Source of the DNA: Congeria kusceri
Lineage: Eukaryota > Mollusca > Bivalvia > Myida > Dreissenidae
Direction: 5' to 3'
Assembly (NCBI GenBank): GCA_027627225.1
Contig: CM051032.1
Coordinates: 69,041,320-69,105,319 of the forward strand
DNA: 64,000 nt
Below, in pieces: positions 11,138 to 25,356 of the stretch. A program made the translations under genes and the position numbers. A model generated the notes under the pieces. That model did no database searches and was not told the DNA's origin. It saw nothing but the letters and a program-made list of their open reading frames with translations. Position 1 is the stretch's first letter. The number at the start of each line of letters is the position of its first letter.

Positions 11138-12454
11138 TATACAGTCTCCCAATTGTTTCCAATTACAAGACAATGTATTGCCAAGTATACAACCGACTTC
11201 AAAATTCAAACATTGAAGTTCTTTGTAGCCAGATTAAAGTAATTTAGATATCATTTTCAGCATTGAGGTTTATTTGCGCTCTTTTTTACCAGGTTGAAAT
11301 CTTTCTATCCAGTTGATTATATTCACATGAGGAGAGTTCACATCATAGCATTCAGTTTTATAAAAAATAATCTGGCATTGGGCCCAACTCACAAGTTTGT
11401 ATAGGCTTCTGTGAAGCAATTTTTTGTATTAAAAAATGTAAGTTATATGTTCATCATAATTTTATATTTTGTTCGTAATTGATTCATTACGCTTTTTTAT
11501 TCACTAAACACTGCGTTCTAATTGCTCTAATTAAGCTGAATTTTGAGCAGTGTTAGTATCCTGATGCCTTGATGCCAGTGGCATACACTAAGCAAGCACT
11601 GTGATTCGCTCTTGTATTTTGTGTTAAGGTAAATTGGTCTGTGTTTAAGGGTCATCTACATTTGTTCCCACCTAAACGACCTATCAACCTACCTACCCAC
11701 CGTGAAAATTCTGGGTCGCGTTAACTGCAAACAAACAATTGTTTAAGGATGGCCTTGCCAAATGTTGCGTGAAGTTGTTTACATTTCCACCTTGAAAGGT
11801 TGGTGGTGGTTCAAAAATTATAAGAATCAATATTGATGTTTAAAGCTTTTATAGTAAAAAATAAGTTTAATATAGTGACTGTAGAATTTGATTTACGAAA
11901 TAATTGCATTCACAAATAGTATGACCTAAATTTAATAACATAGTGTTATTTAAAGTTGTTGTGATTATTAAAACTGCAATTTCTTGATCTATTAATAAAG
12001 GTGCACACTACTAAATCACTTGTTATTTTAATGTGATATTCTCAAATCATCAGTTGCTAAAACCAATGTATTTGGCATAGCAATGAGATTGTGTCTAATC
12101 ACTTCAGGAGTTAATAAGGAAATTCACATCACAAACAAACAAATAACAGTGCTCTTATAGTTGGGTATCACTTTAGAATTGAAAGAACCTTTGATACCCA
12201 ATTTGTATGAAACCAGTCTGTTTATTTTCCTGCTCACACTGTGCAACACTTGTTAGTGGTTTCAAATGATCAAACTGATGTGTTTGTTCAATTTGTTGGA
12301 AGGTCTTGCATTGGGGTGCATGACTTTGGTGATCTCAATCTAAGGTCTACTCACAGATTATAACTAGTCAATGAGGCAAGTTCTTCTGCCTTAATACAAT
12401 AGGGAAAAGGGACAGAAAGGGAAATGTCTGGTATAACAAATAGTAAGACAAATT

Positions 12455-13480
12455 CTTGAATCTCATGAAGACAGGTAGGAAGTCAAGTGGGAAACATCCC
12501 ATGAAGTCAAGTGGGAATCATCCCATGAAGTCAAAGGGAATCATCCCATGAAATCTAGTGGGAATCATCCCATAAAGCCAGGTATGAAATCAAAAGCGAT
12601 TAATACCATGAATTCTAGTGGAAATAATTCCATGAAGCCTGGTATGACGGCAAGTGGGCATCAACTCATGAAGTCAAGTGGGAATCATCCCATGAAGTCA
12701 AAGGGAGTCATCCCATGAAGTCAAGTGGGAATCATCCCATGAAATCTAGTGGGAATAATCCCATGAAGCCAGGTATGAAGTCAAGTGGGAATCATTTCAT
12801 GAAGTCAAGTGGGAATCATCACACAAAGTCAGAGGGAATAATCCCATGAAGTCAAGTAGGAATCATCACATGAAATCTAGTGGGAATCATCCCATGAAGT
12901 CAAGTGCGAGTTTTCCCATGAAGTGTAGTGGGAGTCATGTTGAAGTCATCCCATGAACTTAATTGGGAATCATCCATGAAGTAAGGTAGGTATCAACCCA
13001 GAAAGTCACGTGGGAATCATCCTATGACGCCAAGTGGGAATCATCCCATTAAAGTCAAGTCAGTCATCCCATGAAGTCAAGTGAGAGTCATCCCATGAAA
13101 TCAAATGTGAATCATCCCATATAGTCCAGTGTGAATCATCCCATGAAGTCAAGTGGGAATCATCCATGAAGTAAAGTGGGAATCAACTTAGAAATTCAAG
13201 TGGGAATCATCCCATGAAGTCAAGTGGGAATTAATCAATGAAGTCCAGTTGGTATCAAACTGTAAAGGCAAGTGGTAATCATTCCTTAAAGTCAAGTGGG
13301 AATCATCTTGCAAAGTCAGGTGTTAATTATCCCTTGAAGTCAAGTGGGAATCATCCTATGAAGGCAAATTGGATGAAATCTAGTGAAAATCATCCCATGA
13401 AGTTCATAGGGAATCATCCGAAGATGTTAAGTTGGAAAGAAACTGTGAAATCTAGTGGGAAACATAGTATTATCTTGAAA
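12455..13480. repeat. 24-bp minisatellite, about 40 copies
   Basis: The consensus unit CCCATGAAGTCAAGTGGGAA plus TCAT repeats about forty times with substitutions and short indels. The 24-bp period is a multiple of three, so long frames stay open; one frame reads as the octapeptide NHPMKSSG repeated. An isolated unit at 13815-13855 and a fragment at 13571-13585 show that the array was once longer or was broken up. Variable unit length and lack of a start or splice signal argue against a coding role. Confidence 0.9.
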
Positions 13481-14753
13481 TAAAATTGTCATCATTCCCT
13501 GAAATAAATTATTATCATATCCAGAACTCACATGAAAATCGTGTGATGAAAACAAAAAAGAATTGTGTTGTGAAGTCAAGTGACAGTTGTGCCAACTAAG
13601 GCATAAAAAAAAAGTTGTTGGTTTTCACTAGTTGGTTAATGCCCCCCCCCACACACACACACACACACTCTTATTTTTGCCGCTGACCCTAAAAGTTTTG
13701 AACTTCTGTGACTTTTGCTAAAAAAGAGCAGTTTTCGCTAATATGCGGTTTTTTGGTAATTAATGACATGCCATAAGGAACAGGAAAGAAACTCATCGTG
13801 TGAAAAGAAATGTTGTAATTATCCCATGAAATCAAGTGGGAATCATCCTATGAAATTGTTTAACCAGGAAACAATAACATTTTAGCTGTCATACAAGGTA
13901 ATGCTTGCAGCTGTTGTCTTTTTATTGAAGCTGTAAAGAATTTGCATGAGAGAAGGTTATGAATAAAACTCGCCATTATCCTGTCTGAAATAAAAAATAA
14001 AGTGGTTGTAAATCTTTGAACATCAGTGATATTTTTCAATGGGTAAACTGTTTAAAATTCAGATATCATGAAATTTTATTTTTAATATAAATCATTTTTT
14101 TGCATAAGAGAGACCCCTCATGTTTTCCTAATAAACTGTAAGTTTAAAAAATCATTATATAACATGAGCATAATAAGGCAAATATATTACATATAGTATT
14201 ACATTGAAACGTAATAGAATATCTTCAGATGCATCTAGCAACAACAAAAAGTAGAGTTTGCAAATACTATGTTCCTTACATAATATACTGTGGTGACTTT
14301 GCTACAAAGAAAACTTTGCTGGCCGTCTTGATATATACTGGGGAGGGGGTACATTTAAATTGATTCTCATGTGGCTTTGATTATGTTCTCATTCCTGGAT
14401 GTTTTTTGTTGTCTTACATTACATGACCACGCCTAAAATTAACAAAATGTGATCGAACAGTCGAAACTCGAACAGTCGAAACTCGCCTTGTAACACAAAA
14501 TGCTTTGACAATTCTGCAGGGAGAAGCTGGGTGGAAATGTCCACATTTGTTTCCACTGTGTATGTAATAACATGTTGATTGGCATAATGTCTCTAGTGTT
14601 TAATACTGTGTGCCTCTAAGTATTATTGTGTTTTGTATAATTCTTTACCATCAGTGCATGAAATGGACAGCCGTCAACCAATTTCAAAGACTGCATTTCT
14701 TGTTGTCAGCCTTTCTGTCAACTCGTATTACCAACATTGAATATGTACATACG

Positions 14754-14902
14754 TCTATGTTAAGAAGAGACTTCCTTGAATCAGGAAATACCATAAAAGC
14801 GTAAAGTGTCGTCCTGGATTAGCCTGTGCGGACGGCACAGGCTGATCCAGGACAACACTTTACGCACATGCAATAAGCCGTGGTTTCTCACCACACGCCT
14901 CG
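14754..14902 (-). mobile_element. Double-hairpin MITE, half copy
   Basis: Only the right half is present: part of the reversed spacer (AGAAGAGACTTCCTTGAA ... ACCATAAAAGCG), one hairpin, and a right end mutated to CACACGCCTCG, followed by TA. The left half is missing, so this is a truncated or recombined copy. Confidence 0.85.
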
Positions 14903-16022
14903 TATCTTGAACCTGATCCTTCTTGTTATTCCAATGGTAAATGTCAACGGCCAAATTCTGAAAGATTAAAATTTTAAAATGTGTAGGAGCTTTCATGTTT
15001 ATTGTTTTGATTATTATTAGTTTAAATGGAACAGCTTCGTCCATTTTCAGTATTAAAGGTCAAGGTGACATTGATCAAATATTGATTACGTTAATGTAAT
15101 GATATATAAATAGTAGACTATAAGTCTGTCAACTTAGAAATACTGAGTAGGTGAATGGCAAGTGGTTTTCCTGATTTGCATGTTTCTGTGCTATTCATTA
15201 GGCGTATAAAAAAAAATGAGTTTGTTTTAGGTAGCCCGACCTACCCTAAAAAAATGCCCCGACCCTGGAACGTTTTATTGGGTTTTTCAGATTGATTTTT
15301 GTTTTATTTACCTTTTTCAACAATTAAATGTATTTTGGATAAATAAGTGTTTTGTTTTGATAGTATCCACTTATAAACAATGTTTAAGGATATTACTGAT
15401 ATGTTTTGAATATTTATTCAGTTTTAGAATCTTCAAGTTGACCATTTACCCCCCCCCCCATTTACCCCCCCATTTACCACCTTATTGCCAGAGATATTAT
15501 AAGGCTTTACGTATTTGACATTTTGACATTTATGTTAAATAAATAAATCTATAGTGCCTCAAACAATTGTAATCATGGTGCTGTGATAACATTATAAAAC
15601 CTTTGCTATTTAAAACAAATATGCACTTCTAAACTACAGTATTTTCAGTATTATGTTTAATAGTGTATATAGTTCTTGGCAAAAAAGCATCAAATTTATT
15701 GGAGTTTGATTTTTGAAGTTAATGCATGGGGAGATGCTAGCCAAGGCTTAGTAGGGGTGATGGTCGTCTTCTAGGTAGCGACCGTATTGTCCAGGAGGGA
15801 CTAATGGTGTACGGCAACATTGTAGCCAGGGGCAGCGTCATAAATCTAACTTGAAACACTGCAATTAAGGCAGCAAAAAGCAAACATTTCTAATGATTAA
15901 TGAGCACTAGAATGTGTTTCAATTGGTCAAAGGGCAAATAAAGATTGCCGGTAAAGAATGTAGTTGTCTTACCCATTTTGAATTGCAAACGTAGTTGATG
16001 TTGCTGCAGCACAGAGTGAATA

Positions 16023-16289
16023 TGAGGCATGTCGTGGGAAAACCGGGCTAAAAAAATGCATGTGCGTAAAGTGTCATCCCAGTTTAGCCTGTGCAGTTTG
16101 CACAGGCTAATCCGGGATGACACTTTCCGCTTACAGTGGATTTATGTTTAGAAGAGACTTCCTTGAAACAGAAAATACCATAAAAGCGGCAAGTGTTGTC
16201 CTGGATCAGCCTGTACGGACTGCACAGGCTAATCTGGGACGACACTTTACACACATGCAGTAAGTCCGGTTTTTCTACGACACGCCTCA
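16023..16289 (-). mobile_element. Double-hairpin MITE, full copy
   Basis: The copy is complete, with reversed spacer and both hairpins. The left end TGAGGCATGTCGTGGGAAAA is followed by a small A-run expansion (GGGCTAAAAAAATGCATG). TA flanks both ends. An antisense reading frame covering it (16084-16290) is an artefact of the repeat. Confidence 0.92.
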
Positions 16290-17113
16290 TATGTATTGAA
16301 TGAATTAATTTATCTCGGACACATTAGCTAGTAATTTGGTTACATTGTTTTCAATGAATTGTCAATAGCTTGTCAAAACAACTATTTCGCTATTTGTATT
16401 TAAGCAGTATTTAACCAACTTTAAAGTTGTATTGTTTCACGTGAAAAGGCGACAAATAGGGGTTACTTTGGCAGTGGCGGCTGCGGCAGTTCGTGCGGCT
16501 GCGGCCCCTTTAGTTTGTGCATACAATAACTTGAGAAGTTTTTGTGCAATCATTATGAAACTTTATGGAAGTGTTAGTAGGCATAAAAGGAAGGTTAAGT
16601 ACGGTTTTCAGCATAATTGCTCTTACCATACTTGAGTTATGCCCCGTCAGGTGACACATCCGACTCTCGTTATTCTAGTGTTTATTATACACATTCAGTT
16701 TTACAAAACCACTGTGAAATTTTCATTTCATTCACAATTAAGCATGCGTGCAATGAGTACAAACATTCATATTTCTGTGATACTTAAGAATGACCATTAT
16801 AAGAAAGTCCATCATTAAATTATGCTTTGCGATTCGGTGGAATTTTAAGTATTTTAGAAAATGAGGGGAGATAGTGGTCGACATAAAAAGTGAAATATAG
16901 GTCATCAATTAAATAGTTTTCAGCACCAGTTGTTGCTATTTCTTCACCGCAGTTACTTACACTATCTGCATTAAACAAACACCTTTACAAGCTACTACCA
17001 TGATCTATATACAATGTAACCATATATTCCTAAATAAACGCCACCACGGCCTTTACATTTTCCCAAATGGAGGCGATTAGTATGTGTCCAGTTGGTGTTC
17101 TGTTATATATATA

Positions 17114-17376
17114 TGAGGCATGTCGTGGGTAAACCGGGCTTAATGCAAGTGCGTAAAGTGTCATCCCGGATTAGCCTGTGCAGTCTGCACAGGCTAATCC
17201 GGGACGACACTTTCTGCTTACAGTGGATTTATGTTTAAAAGAGACTTCCTTGAAACAGAAAATACCATAAGAGCGGAAAGTGTCGTCCCGGATTAGCTTG
17301 TGCAGACTGCACAGGCTAATCCGGGACGACACTTTACGCACATGCATTAAGCCCGGTTTTCCCACGATGCGCCTCA
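17114..17376 (-). mobile_element. Double-hairpin MITE, near-consensus copy
   Basis: This is one of the best-preserved copies: both hairpins are nearly perfect, the spacer is reversed, ends are TGAGGCATGTCGTGGGTAAA and CCCACGATGCGCCTCA, and TA lies on both sides. It entered a short (TA)n run. Its good preservation suggests recent activity. Confidence 0.93.
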
Positions 17377-18278
17377 TATGTGAAACATTATTATAACTGT
17401 GTCGCTCATTTTGAAATCTTTGTTTTTCACAGATTTACAATAAGAAGGTGTCTTGCATGCATTTGCATTGAGTGTTTAAAGCAAAGTAAGGGCATTAATA
17501 AGTCATGTATGTTTGGATGTTACTAACAATTGGGAGTTGTGCATTTATTAGGGTGGGTTCGTTTATTAGGAAATATACTGTACAATGCGTGATGCTCTCG
17601 AATATTTACATATTATTAAAAAATGTTTAAGTAACCCTGTGCACTTGTGACCACTGTTTCAGGAACAGTCTGAAATAAGGTCTGTTTATCTTCTTGTAGA
17701 GTTATGAGATAATGTGTTCATTATTATTTTTAACATTCTGCATATCTTCATTGTGGTTAAGCCAAGTGCAAACCCATTACTGAAGTTACAAATCCTCCAG
17801 GCAGATAAAATATTTATCCACTGCATGTGCAAGATCGTTATTTAAACAGGATCAACGTGGTAACCCACAAAGACTACTGAAGAAGCCATCCTGGAGATGG
17901 GAGATAACCCTGCTTAAGACAAGAGAATATGAGAGAATGTCCTCATCTGTTTGGGTCACGCCATTATCAAACCCTGTGTTTACCCATTTTATTGACAGTC
18001 ACTTCAACATGTGTGCATCTGGCTCACTGATACTTTGTGGACACCCTCTGGGATCGGTGTTTGTTGATAATTCAAGAGAAATATTGCCAAAATTATGTCA
18101 AGTTACGATGACCCATATATTAGTTTTTGTGTTTTGACTATTCTGGAGGTTTGAATCATTTTGGTTTACAAAATATTTGAAAGTAATGGGATATTTCATC
18201 ATTTGAAAGTCACAGATCATACAACATAATATTCATATAGATCTGAGATAAATGTCCATTTTCACTGTTCTTTGGAGA

Positions 18279-18443
18279 AAACAGAGCCATTTTCGCATTT
18301 ATCAAAGTCATTTTCCCATTTATCGAAGTCATTTCCCATTTATCATAGACATTTCCCTTTTATCAAAGACATTTTCCCATTTATCATATACATTTTCCCA
18401 TTTATCATTTATATTTTCCATTTATCATAGACATTTTCTCATA
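18279..18443. repeat. 21-bp minisatellite, about 8 copies
   Basis: Imperfect units of AGACATTTTCCCATTTATCA type run from the first ACAGAGCCATTTTCGCATTT to CATTTTCTCATAG. Several units lose one C or T. No function can be inferred. Confidence 0.85.
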
Positions 18444-19315
18444 GTAGTTTGTCAAGTGTATACCCTGGCAAAAATATAACAATTACTGTCTTCTTACAAT
18501 ATATATAAGAATGTTAATTTTATTGTAAGGATTGTAACAACTCCTTTACACTCGTATTTCATCGTTAGCTTCCAGCCCTACTTAAGTTGTGTAGTGTTTA
18601 AACATTTAAATATTTATTTACCTATTCTGTATAATGTACTCAAATATTAGCTATTCAGCTTCTAATGTATTCCTGTATTTATTTGTTGGTTAAAACTTAT
18701 TCTCCGTAAACCACATGAACTCAGGCATGAAAGTTTTCATTGCATTTCTTCTGTGTGGTTGTTGGCTATATACAGTATGGAGGTATGCATAAAATTACAT
18801 GCGTCATTGAGTCGTTATCAATGGACATTTTGTTTACTTAAGATTAAATACCCGTACATTAATTGTTTGCATGCAAGCTGGTGATAATTTTGTAAGAAAG
18901 CCTGTTTTGTATAATGGACCAAAGTTGTTTTGTGGAGTGTATGTGGCAGAAATCTTTTGGTTCTTTATTATTCATTAAACTTTGTTGGCTGAGTTAGCTG
19001 CCAGTTAAAAAGATGAGAATTCACTTTTGGAACTTGCAATACAGTTCTCAAAGCAAAGATTCTTCATTATATATCTTTAATCGTTTACAGTATAATGAAT
19101 ACATCAAATTTATAGACTTCAGTGAGCTTAGTCCATATTAACATAAACTATACAGGAGTCTAGCGACACACATGAACCAACTTTTCCACAGATTTACCTT
19201 ATAAATCTGAAGTATAAAATTTTATACACTAAAGATTAATACAATTATTAAAATATTTTACATAGTTAAAAGCAGATTGGAGATTACACAGAACTTACTC
19301 ACCCCAAAATCTATG

Positions 19316-19800
19316 TACTGTAGAATGCTTTAAATTCGCGAGGACGAATTTTCGAGTTTTTGTCCCAAAATGATCCTTTTTTTTAATTAGCGTGTTCTTG
19401 AATTCGCGTCATCGCCATGACGCGAAAAATAATGGGGTATACTGCTTACGTTATTGTACCAAGCGGTTACTAGTAGTACTGTGTCAGTTGCCAGTAAGTC
19501 TATAATTGCTTTTATGCAAGTGTTTTTGTTAAACTAACGTGAAAAACGACAACGCACAGTAACAATGGGCTGTTTTCACACATTTTCCAACCTATGCCGT
19601 TGATATAAATTGCTTATAATAACATAATTGGACTTATTACCATATGGTACATTACGAGGTAAAAGTAGCATATTTTCAGATTTTGACATTCGGACGTACA
19701 CATTTATTTGCGCTGCTTTTGAATTCGCTAGGAAATACGATCGCGAATATAAGCGAAAATAGAACCCACGCAAATAAAACCAGTTCTACGGTAATCGGCA
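19316..19800. mobile_element. Probable TIR element with TTCGCG-rich ends
   Basis: The left end TACTGTAGAATGCTTTAAAT leads into TTCGCGAGGACGAATTTTCG. The right end, read in reverse complement, gives TACCGTAGAACTGGTTTTAT and then TTTGCGTGGGTTCTATTTTC. The ends match imperfectly as inverted repeats. The interior holds another palindrome around GCGTCATCGCCATGACGC (19415-19433). No ORF of transposase type is present. Boundaries are uncertain by tens of bases. Confidence 0.5.
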
Positions 19801-20775
19801 TGTTACAACAGTTTTAGGGGACAGAAAATACTGATGAATGAAAGGCCATTGCATTGAAATAATATTATTTTGAATGGGCCCTGCTTGGTGATCGGAATCA
19901 GTCCTAAAAATATTCGCTGATTAATCAGAGCCAAAAGTGACTGATTAATCAAATAATCATGACTAAATATGTGGATTTTATTGTTCAACATAAATATTTA
20001 ATCCAATCATTTCACAATTTAAATGTTTGTAAATTAATTTTGTTATATTTGGTTTTAGTTTAAACAAAATTGGATTGAATTTGCAGATTTCCTGTTGTTA
20101 AAACAAAAAGTCATAATGAAATTTAACTGCTTGACTTCGTTAGACTTAGAAAGTTAATCATTTATTAATACTTATGTCTATACAAGCACTTTATAGAGAA
20201 TATGTAGTGTACAACGCCCAGCACCCCTCCCCCTTGACATTGTAGTGATTTGTCGGTTATACATGTAATGTAAAAGACATAGCATCTTGACACTAAACTA
20301 AGTACAAGCTCTTTATAAGGAAGTACATGTACATAGGAGTAGAAGACATATGTTACGATTTTAAAACCACAGGCAAGCATTTGCTTACACAAGTATATTA
20401 CATAGATGATCAATAATAAAGCATTTACCAATCCGTGCTAAAATGCATATAAATTTATGAAAATCCTTTAATGGACACATTGACAACCTATTAAGAAATG
20501 TTTAATAGCATTGTACATGTATATTGCATTGGATGTACAATGTATTTTATTTATAATTCTTGGTATATGTAGCAGTCTAAAACTACAAAACACTATTTTC
20601 TTACTATATAATACGTGACAAATAGTACCAGTGACATGTACATACACATGTCGTTTGTTAATTTTTCCCATCGCCATCGTCACGTCATGGCTTTGTTCGT
20701 CATGATTATTTGACGAACTGATTAATCAGCCCATCACTAGCCCTGCTATAACAGTGTCACAATATGGACAGACGG

Positions 20776-21155
20776 CAGTGTTTTCTTCACCTTTGGGGGA
20801 AAGGTGTCGGGGCCCTTCAGATGGGGAATTTTACGGCAAAAGGGGATTTTTTTTGTTTAGAAAAGCATTATTATGTGCATATATTCTTCTTTGTTATACA
20901 ACGTTAATCAATTGCTTTGCTACAAATGATAACTTAGATCATGCACGTACCTTGGTTTGATGAAGAATTGCGGGGATTGTTTACGAAAATGCCTCTATCT
21001 TAGTCAATTTGTGTCTGATTTTGGTCTTTAAAAAAAAAAAAAAATCTTACATTCTGAGAGGAATTTTAAAGCAAATATAGGGGAACAATATATACTTTTT
21101 TACCAGGGGAATGGGGCCGAATTTCGGCCCCAAATTGGCCCTAAAAAAAACACTG
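20776..21155 (+). mobile_element. CAGTG-ended non-autonomous transposon, copy 2
   Basis: This is the inverted counterpart of 3294-3640, ending CAGTGTTTTCTTCACC on the left and CCCTAAAAAAAACACTG on the right, with the GGGGCCGAATTTCGGCCCC palindrome near the right end. Flanks are GACGG and GATGG, a 5-bp target duplication with one later mutation. At 380 bp it is slightly longer than copy 1 (indels in the interior). It has no coding capacity. Confidence 0.75.
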
Positions 21156-22314
21156 GATGGTTTGTTTGAGAAAAGGGCTGATAGTCCTGCTTAAACAATG
21201 AAAAACAATAAAAACAGATATAGTTACACTATAGTTACACTAAGAGACACTGTTTGTGGTATTTAGAAGGCGTGGCAGGCTAACTGGAAAGCTGGCCATT
21301 TGTCATGTGACTAGTTGACATTGCCTGCAGGGGTGGGCTGTACAGATCAAGCCTGGATCGCCCTGTGAACTGTCAGCGGCCAGTATTAATGTGCGCTAAC
21401 TAGGCGTTAAGGCCACATAGTATCAAAGGACAGCATTGCTTTGTTATGAATACAGATTAAAAACACTTCTAAAGGATTAGAAAGTTGAGATGTGTGATAT
21501 TTGTGCAATTTTCTTTAATCTTAAACTTTAAAGTGTAAGAAAAACTGACAGTGTTATGCAAAGTAAGATGTCCTTTTGACTGATTGTAGTAAGGCCAAAA
21601 AAGAAAAAATTCTGTGTTTCGAGCAACTACTAAGTGAAAAAAAAACTGACTATAAAGTTTTTAGCGACGATTGTTTACCATGAAATCGGTATTCGTCAGA
21701 TTTTAGATAATTTTCTATGTTTTTAGACTGAAATGTGTCTTTAAAAAAGGTTAAAAAAAAAACTAAATCCTGACCCTATCTGACTTTTTTTGAGACGTTG
21801 CCCAAAACACACATTTTATGTTTTTGGGGGCCTAATATTGATTTAGGGAAATTGATAGCAAAAAGCTTACATCTTGGCTCAGTTTGAAGTCTTCAAATGT
21901 TAATATAATGGTAAGTTTTCGCAAAAAATAGTATGTTACGTAAACAAGATTAATCTACCAGTATGTGAAGACTACACATAAACGTAGTAGATTCATTGTC
22001 CCAATTTGAGACTGAATATTGTAACATAAACATAATGCATAATGAATGGTTGTCCCAATTTGAGTCCGTAAATTAACAGTTCCCAGCCCAGCCCAGGGTA
22101 GCCATCTTGTCACATTGGCATTGTTCTCTGACCTTCTGTGATCCGCGATAAGGACTAATTGCCAATTATGCTGTCAGTTATAACAAGTATGTTTACTTTG
22201 TGTTATGTACATTGAGTCTTGAAATGTAAGTAAAATTTTGGTTTATGAGTATCAAGTTATCAACTTACAACTTTATCAGTTGGAATATTTTATGATTGAA
22301 TAAATTGCTTCAAT

Positions 22315-22559
22315 TGATGCTTGGCCTTGGAAAACCGGGCTTAATGCATGTGCCTAAAGTGTCATCCCGGATTAGCCTGTGCAGTCCGGGACTGCACTTT
22401 CCGCTTTTATGGTATTTTCTGTTTCAAGGAAATCTCTTCTTAACATAAATCCACTGTAGGCGGAAAGTGCCGTCCTGGATTAGCCTGTGCGGCACAGGCT
22501 AATCCGGGACGACACTTTACGCACATGCATTAAGCCCGGTTTTCCTACGACATGTATCA
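22315..22559 (+). mobile_element. Double-hairpin MITE with collapsed hairpins
   Basis: The spacer (TATGGTATTTTCTGTTTCAA) is in + orientation. The first hairpin has lost most of one arm (GCCTGTGCAGTCCGGGACTG) and the second has lost its loop (CTGTGCGGCACAGG). Ends are degenerate (TGATGCTTGGCC ... GACATGTATCA), with AT on both sides, the only copy flanked by AT. Confidence 0.88.
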
Positions 22560-25185
22560 ATTATATTGAAGTGGCTTTCTCACTTTCTCAGCTTGCAAAT
22601 CAAAAAACAACAAAGTGGTTTCCTTTTGAAAAAGGCAAATTACAAAGTATTTATCTACTTAAGTTGTTACTATACACTACTCAAAAGTCATAAGCAGCCG
22701 TGTGATATTTTAAGTATTTTAGACCGAACGCATTATTCATTTTTTAAGTCTTGAATGATCACTAAGAACACTAATATTTTTTATGATTTATAAAACATTT
22801 CATTCATATAGTTTTACACAAACTTATCAAAACAACAACAACGTAACAACCCCAATAGTGGAAAATCACAGTTCAAACAATTTAGCACTTTATTGTAGTG
22901 GCTGCTTAGGACTTCTGAGTAGTGTGTACAAGATTTTTACATGTGATTATATTAAAAAACGCTTGAAACCCCAATTGTGGGGGGGGGGGGGGGGTATTTG
23001 TTGTATTAGTCTGTATAAGTGATACATAGTTATATTAATTATTTAAATCTTACTGTTCACATTTTGTTGTATTTTCATCATCATTTTCATCTAGCCCTTT
23101 CAAGGCTTCTGGTACAGCCCTATCATTACAATGGCAGGTTTTGGTCCACTGGCAAGTTGGTCTCTCAATGTCCATTCAGGGCCAAGGTTATATACTGATG
23201 TGTGGGTACCCGAAATGATATACTATTATATTATCAACAGCCAATTTATAATTAACGCACATTGAAATTCTACAACATATTATCACCCCCTACCGTCCTT
23301 TGTAAACTGTCTTCACCTCTGCTAACATAAACTGTGATGGATTAAGGTAATAAACCTAAAATGCTGACCTTCAAAAGAGACTTGTGTAGCTCCGTATATG
23401 TGGCAAAAATAATTGATTTTTAAAACTGATTGATATAATGCACCTATTTGATATTTTCCCCCAGGGGGGTAGCGGCTGGCATATACGGGAGAATTTGACA
23501 CGCCAAATTATTCCAGGTCCCCTGGAAAAAGACTGTGGTCGGATTTTAGATCCGGGTAATATTGACCTTGCCCACAACCGCCCCCCCATCCCCCCACCCC
23601 TAGGCCATTTGATACACCTGTAGCATATCACACTGAAGGGATTTAGACAAAAATGTTTGGCTCTAGGGTGTGGAATTAGACCTCCCCAAAATAAAATAAG
23701 TCAAATTCCCTAGGGTCAGCCCGTCACTCCCCCCTTCCCCCCCACCCTGGGGGAAAATATTTATAGGTGCATAAATACAATATATATATTTAATGTAGGA
23801 AATATATTGGATGAACACTATCATACATGTGGATACAATACATTTATTAAATCCACTCTGGAAATATATTTGAAATCAACATTTTTACCTGTTTGCGATG
23901 AATGCAGTATTCTTAAGTTCTGCAGTTACTTCTACATGCTAAATGCTTCTATGGACAATAAAGCTAAGAATTTAAGTATTATATTATTAGGATTGCATAT
24001 CAATGACTTGTTGTTCACTGGTTTGACTGGTCATTCACCTTACTTAAGAATATAGGGTTGGACATTATGTTAGGTCAATACAGCACAAATAGATCAATTT
24101 TGAATATATTCTTGAACACAATAATTGTACATTATTAAGTTCATGTAGTCATGTAGTAGTAGTAGTCATGTACATGGTACTTTTTGTATGTGTCTTTTGA
24201 TACAATTATTACAGTTTGATCTGATTTTATTTGCAGTAATTGGTAGTTATAGCCCTTGGATTGGCCTTTGGCTGTAGACTCTTCTCCATTTAAGATTTGT
24301 TTACCCAAATATACACAATTTTATGCAATATACATGCCTTTATTTCCCAGTGGTCACCGTTACCTCAGGATTATATGCGACATTGGAAGTTTAAGAAGGT
24401 TTGAAAGCATGAGTCGTTCCCCTTTTGTGTTATGTTTATGCACAATATAATGTTATCTCCCTTAGATTGAGACGTTCACATTTGTATGGGAAATGAAACC
24501 TTGCTTGAGTAATTTCATCGTTTAAATTGTTTTGTTGCAAAGTTTCCTTGAATGTTACGTTTGTTATTGTTGGCATTAATTTACTTTTGTCTTGTTATTT
24601 TGATATGCTTAGCTTTCTGTGTAGCGATGTGTTGTTTTTAGTTGCATGATTGATTCCAACAATAATTACAATTTTAATTCTGTTGTTTGTTTCATGCCTT
24701 GACAATATATTTTTGTTACCAGGACTTAAAACGCTTGTATTTACAATTTTGGTGGTATTAACTTTTGGGTATTATCCTTGAAGAATAAAAATAAAGAATT
24801 TCAGTTTGACTTTTTTTTACTGCATCAACACAATGTGTATAAAACACTTTATTATATACCTATAGATAATCTGACTCAAAAAATGGTGTATTTTCGGTAT
24901 AAAATACAATAGGCCAGATAGAATTCCCGTATTTCACACTGAAATAAAAATACGTATTCAACAGCTGGAAAAACCGGACAACTTTTACGTTCGTTGAGTA
25001 TCTCCGAAACGTTCTGAGCGACATTGTGAAACACGCTGTTACAACATGTTGATTTCAATTGAATAGCGTCATTGGTGTACATGACATGTATTCATTCGCG
25101 TTCTTTAGCAACACTATTTTGTTGTTATTTTGTTTAGATTTAATAATTATTTGTTTCGAAGGGGTGTTTGGATGTTAAAGAGGTA

Positions 25186-25356
25186 TATAATAAATGGAAT
25201 ACTACATGATTGTAGTGTTACGGTGGGTTGTGTTGCACTTGTTGTGTAAAATTGTATTCAACTTGCTCTGCAGACTCGTGGAATACAACATTACACAATA
25301 AACTTGTGCGATACAGCCCAACGGAACACCGCAATAATGTAATATTCCCTATTTAT
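25186..25356. mobile_element. Short foldback element
   Basis: The 170-bp stretch folds back on itself. The left arm (AATAAATGGAATACTACATG, then GTTACGGTGGGTTGT) pairs with the right arm (ACAGCCCAACGGAACACCGC, then AATGTAATATTCC), and the inner parts (GCACTTGTTGTGTAA and TTACACAATAAACTTGTGC) pair as well. A single arm of the same family lies inverted at 29630-29690. There is no ORF. Confidence 0.7.

Noticed and set aside
16432..16635. Ala-rich frame (VAAAAVRAAAAP)
   Set aside because: It is a short CTGCGGC run inside a module-repeat fragment that ends in the usual GAGTTATGCCCC motif.
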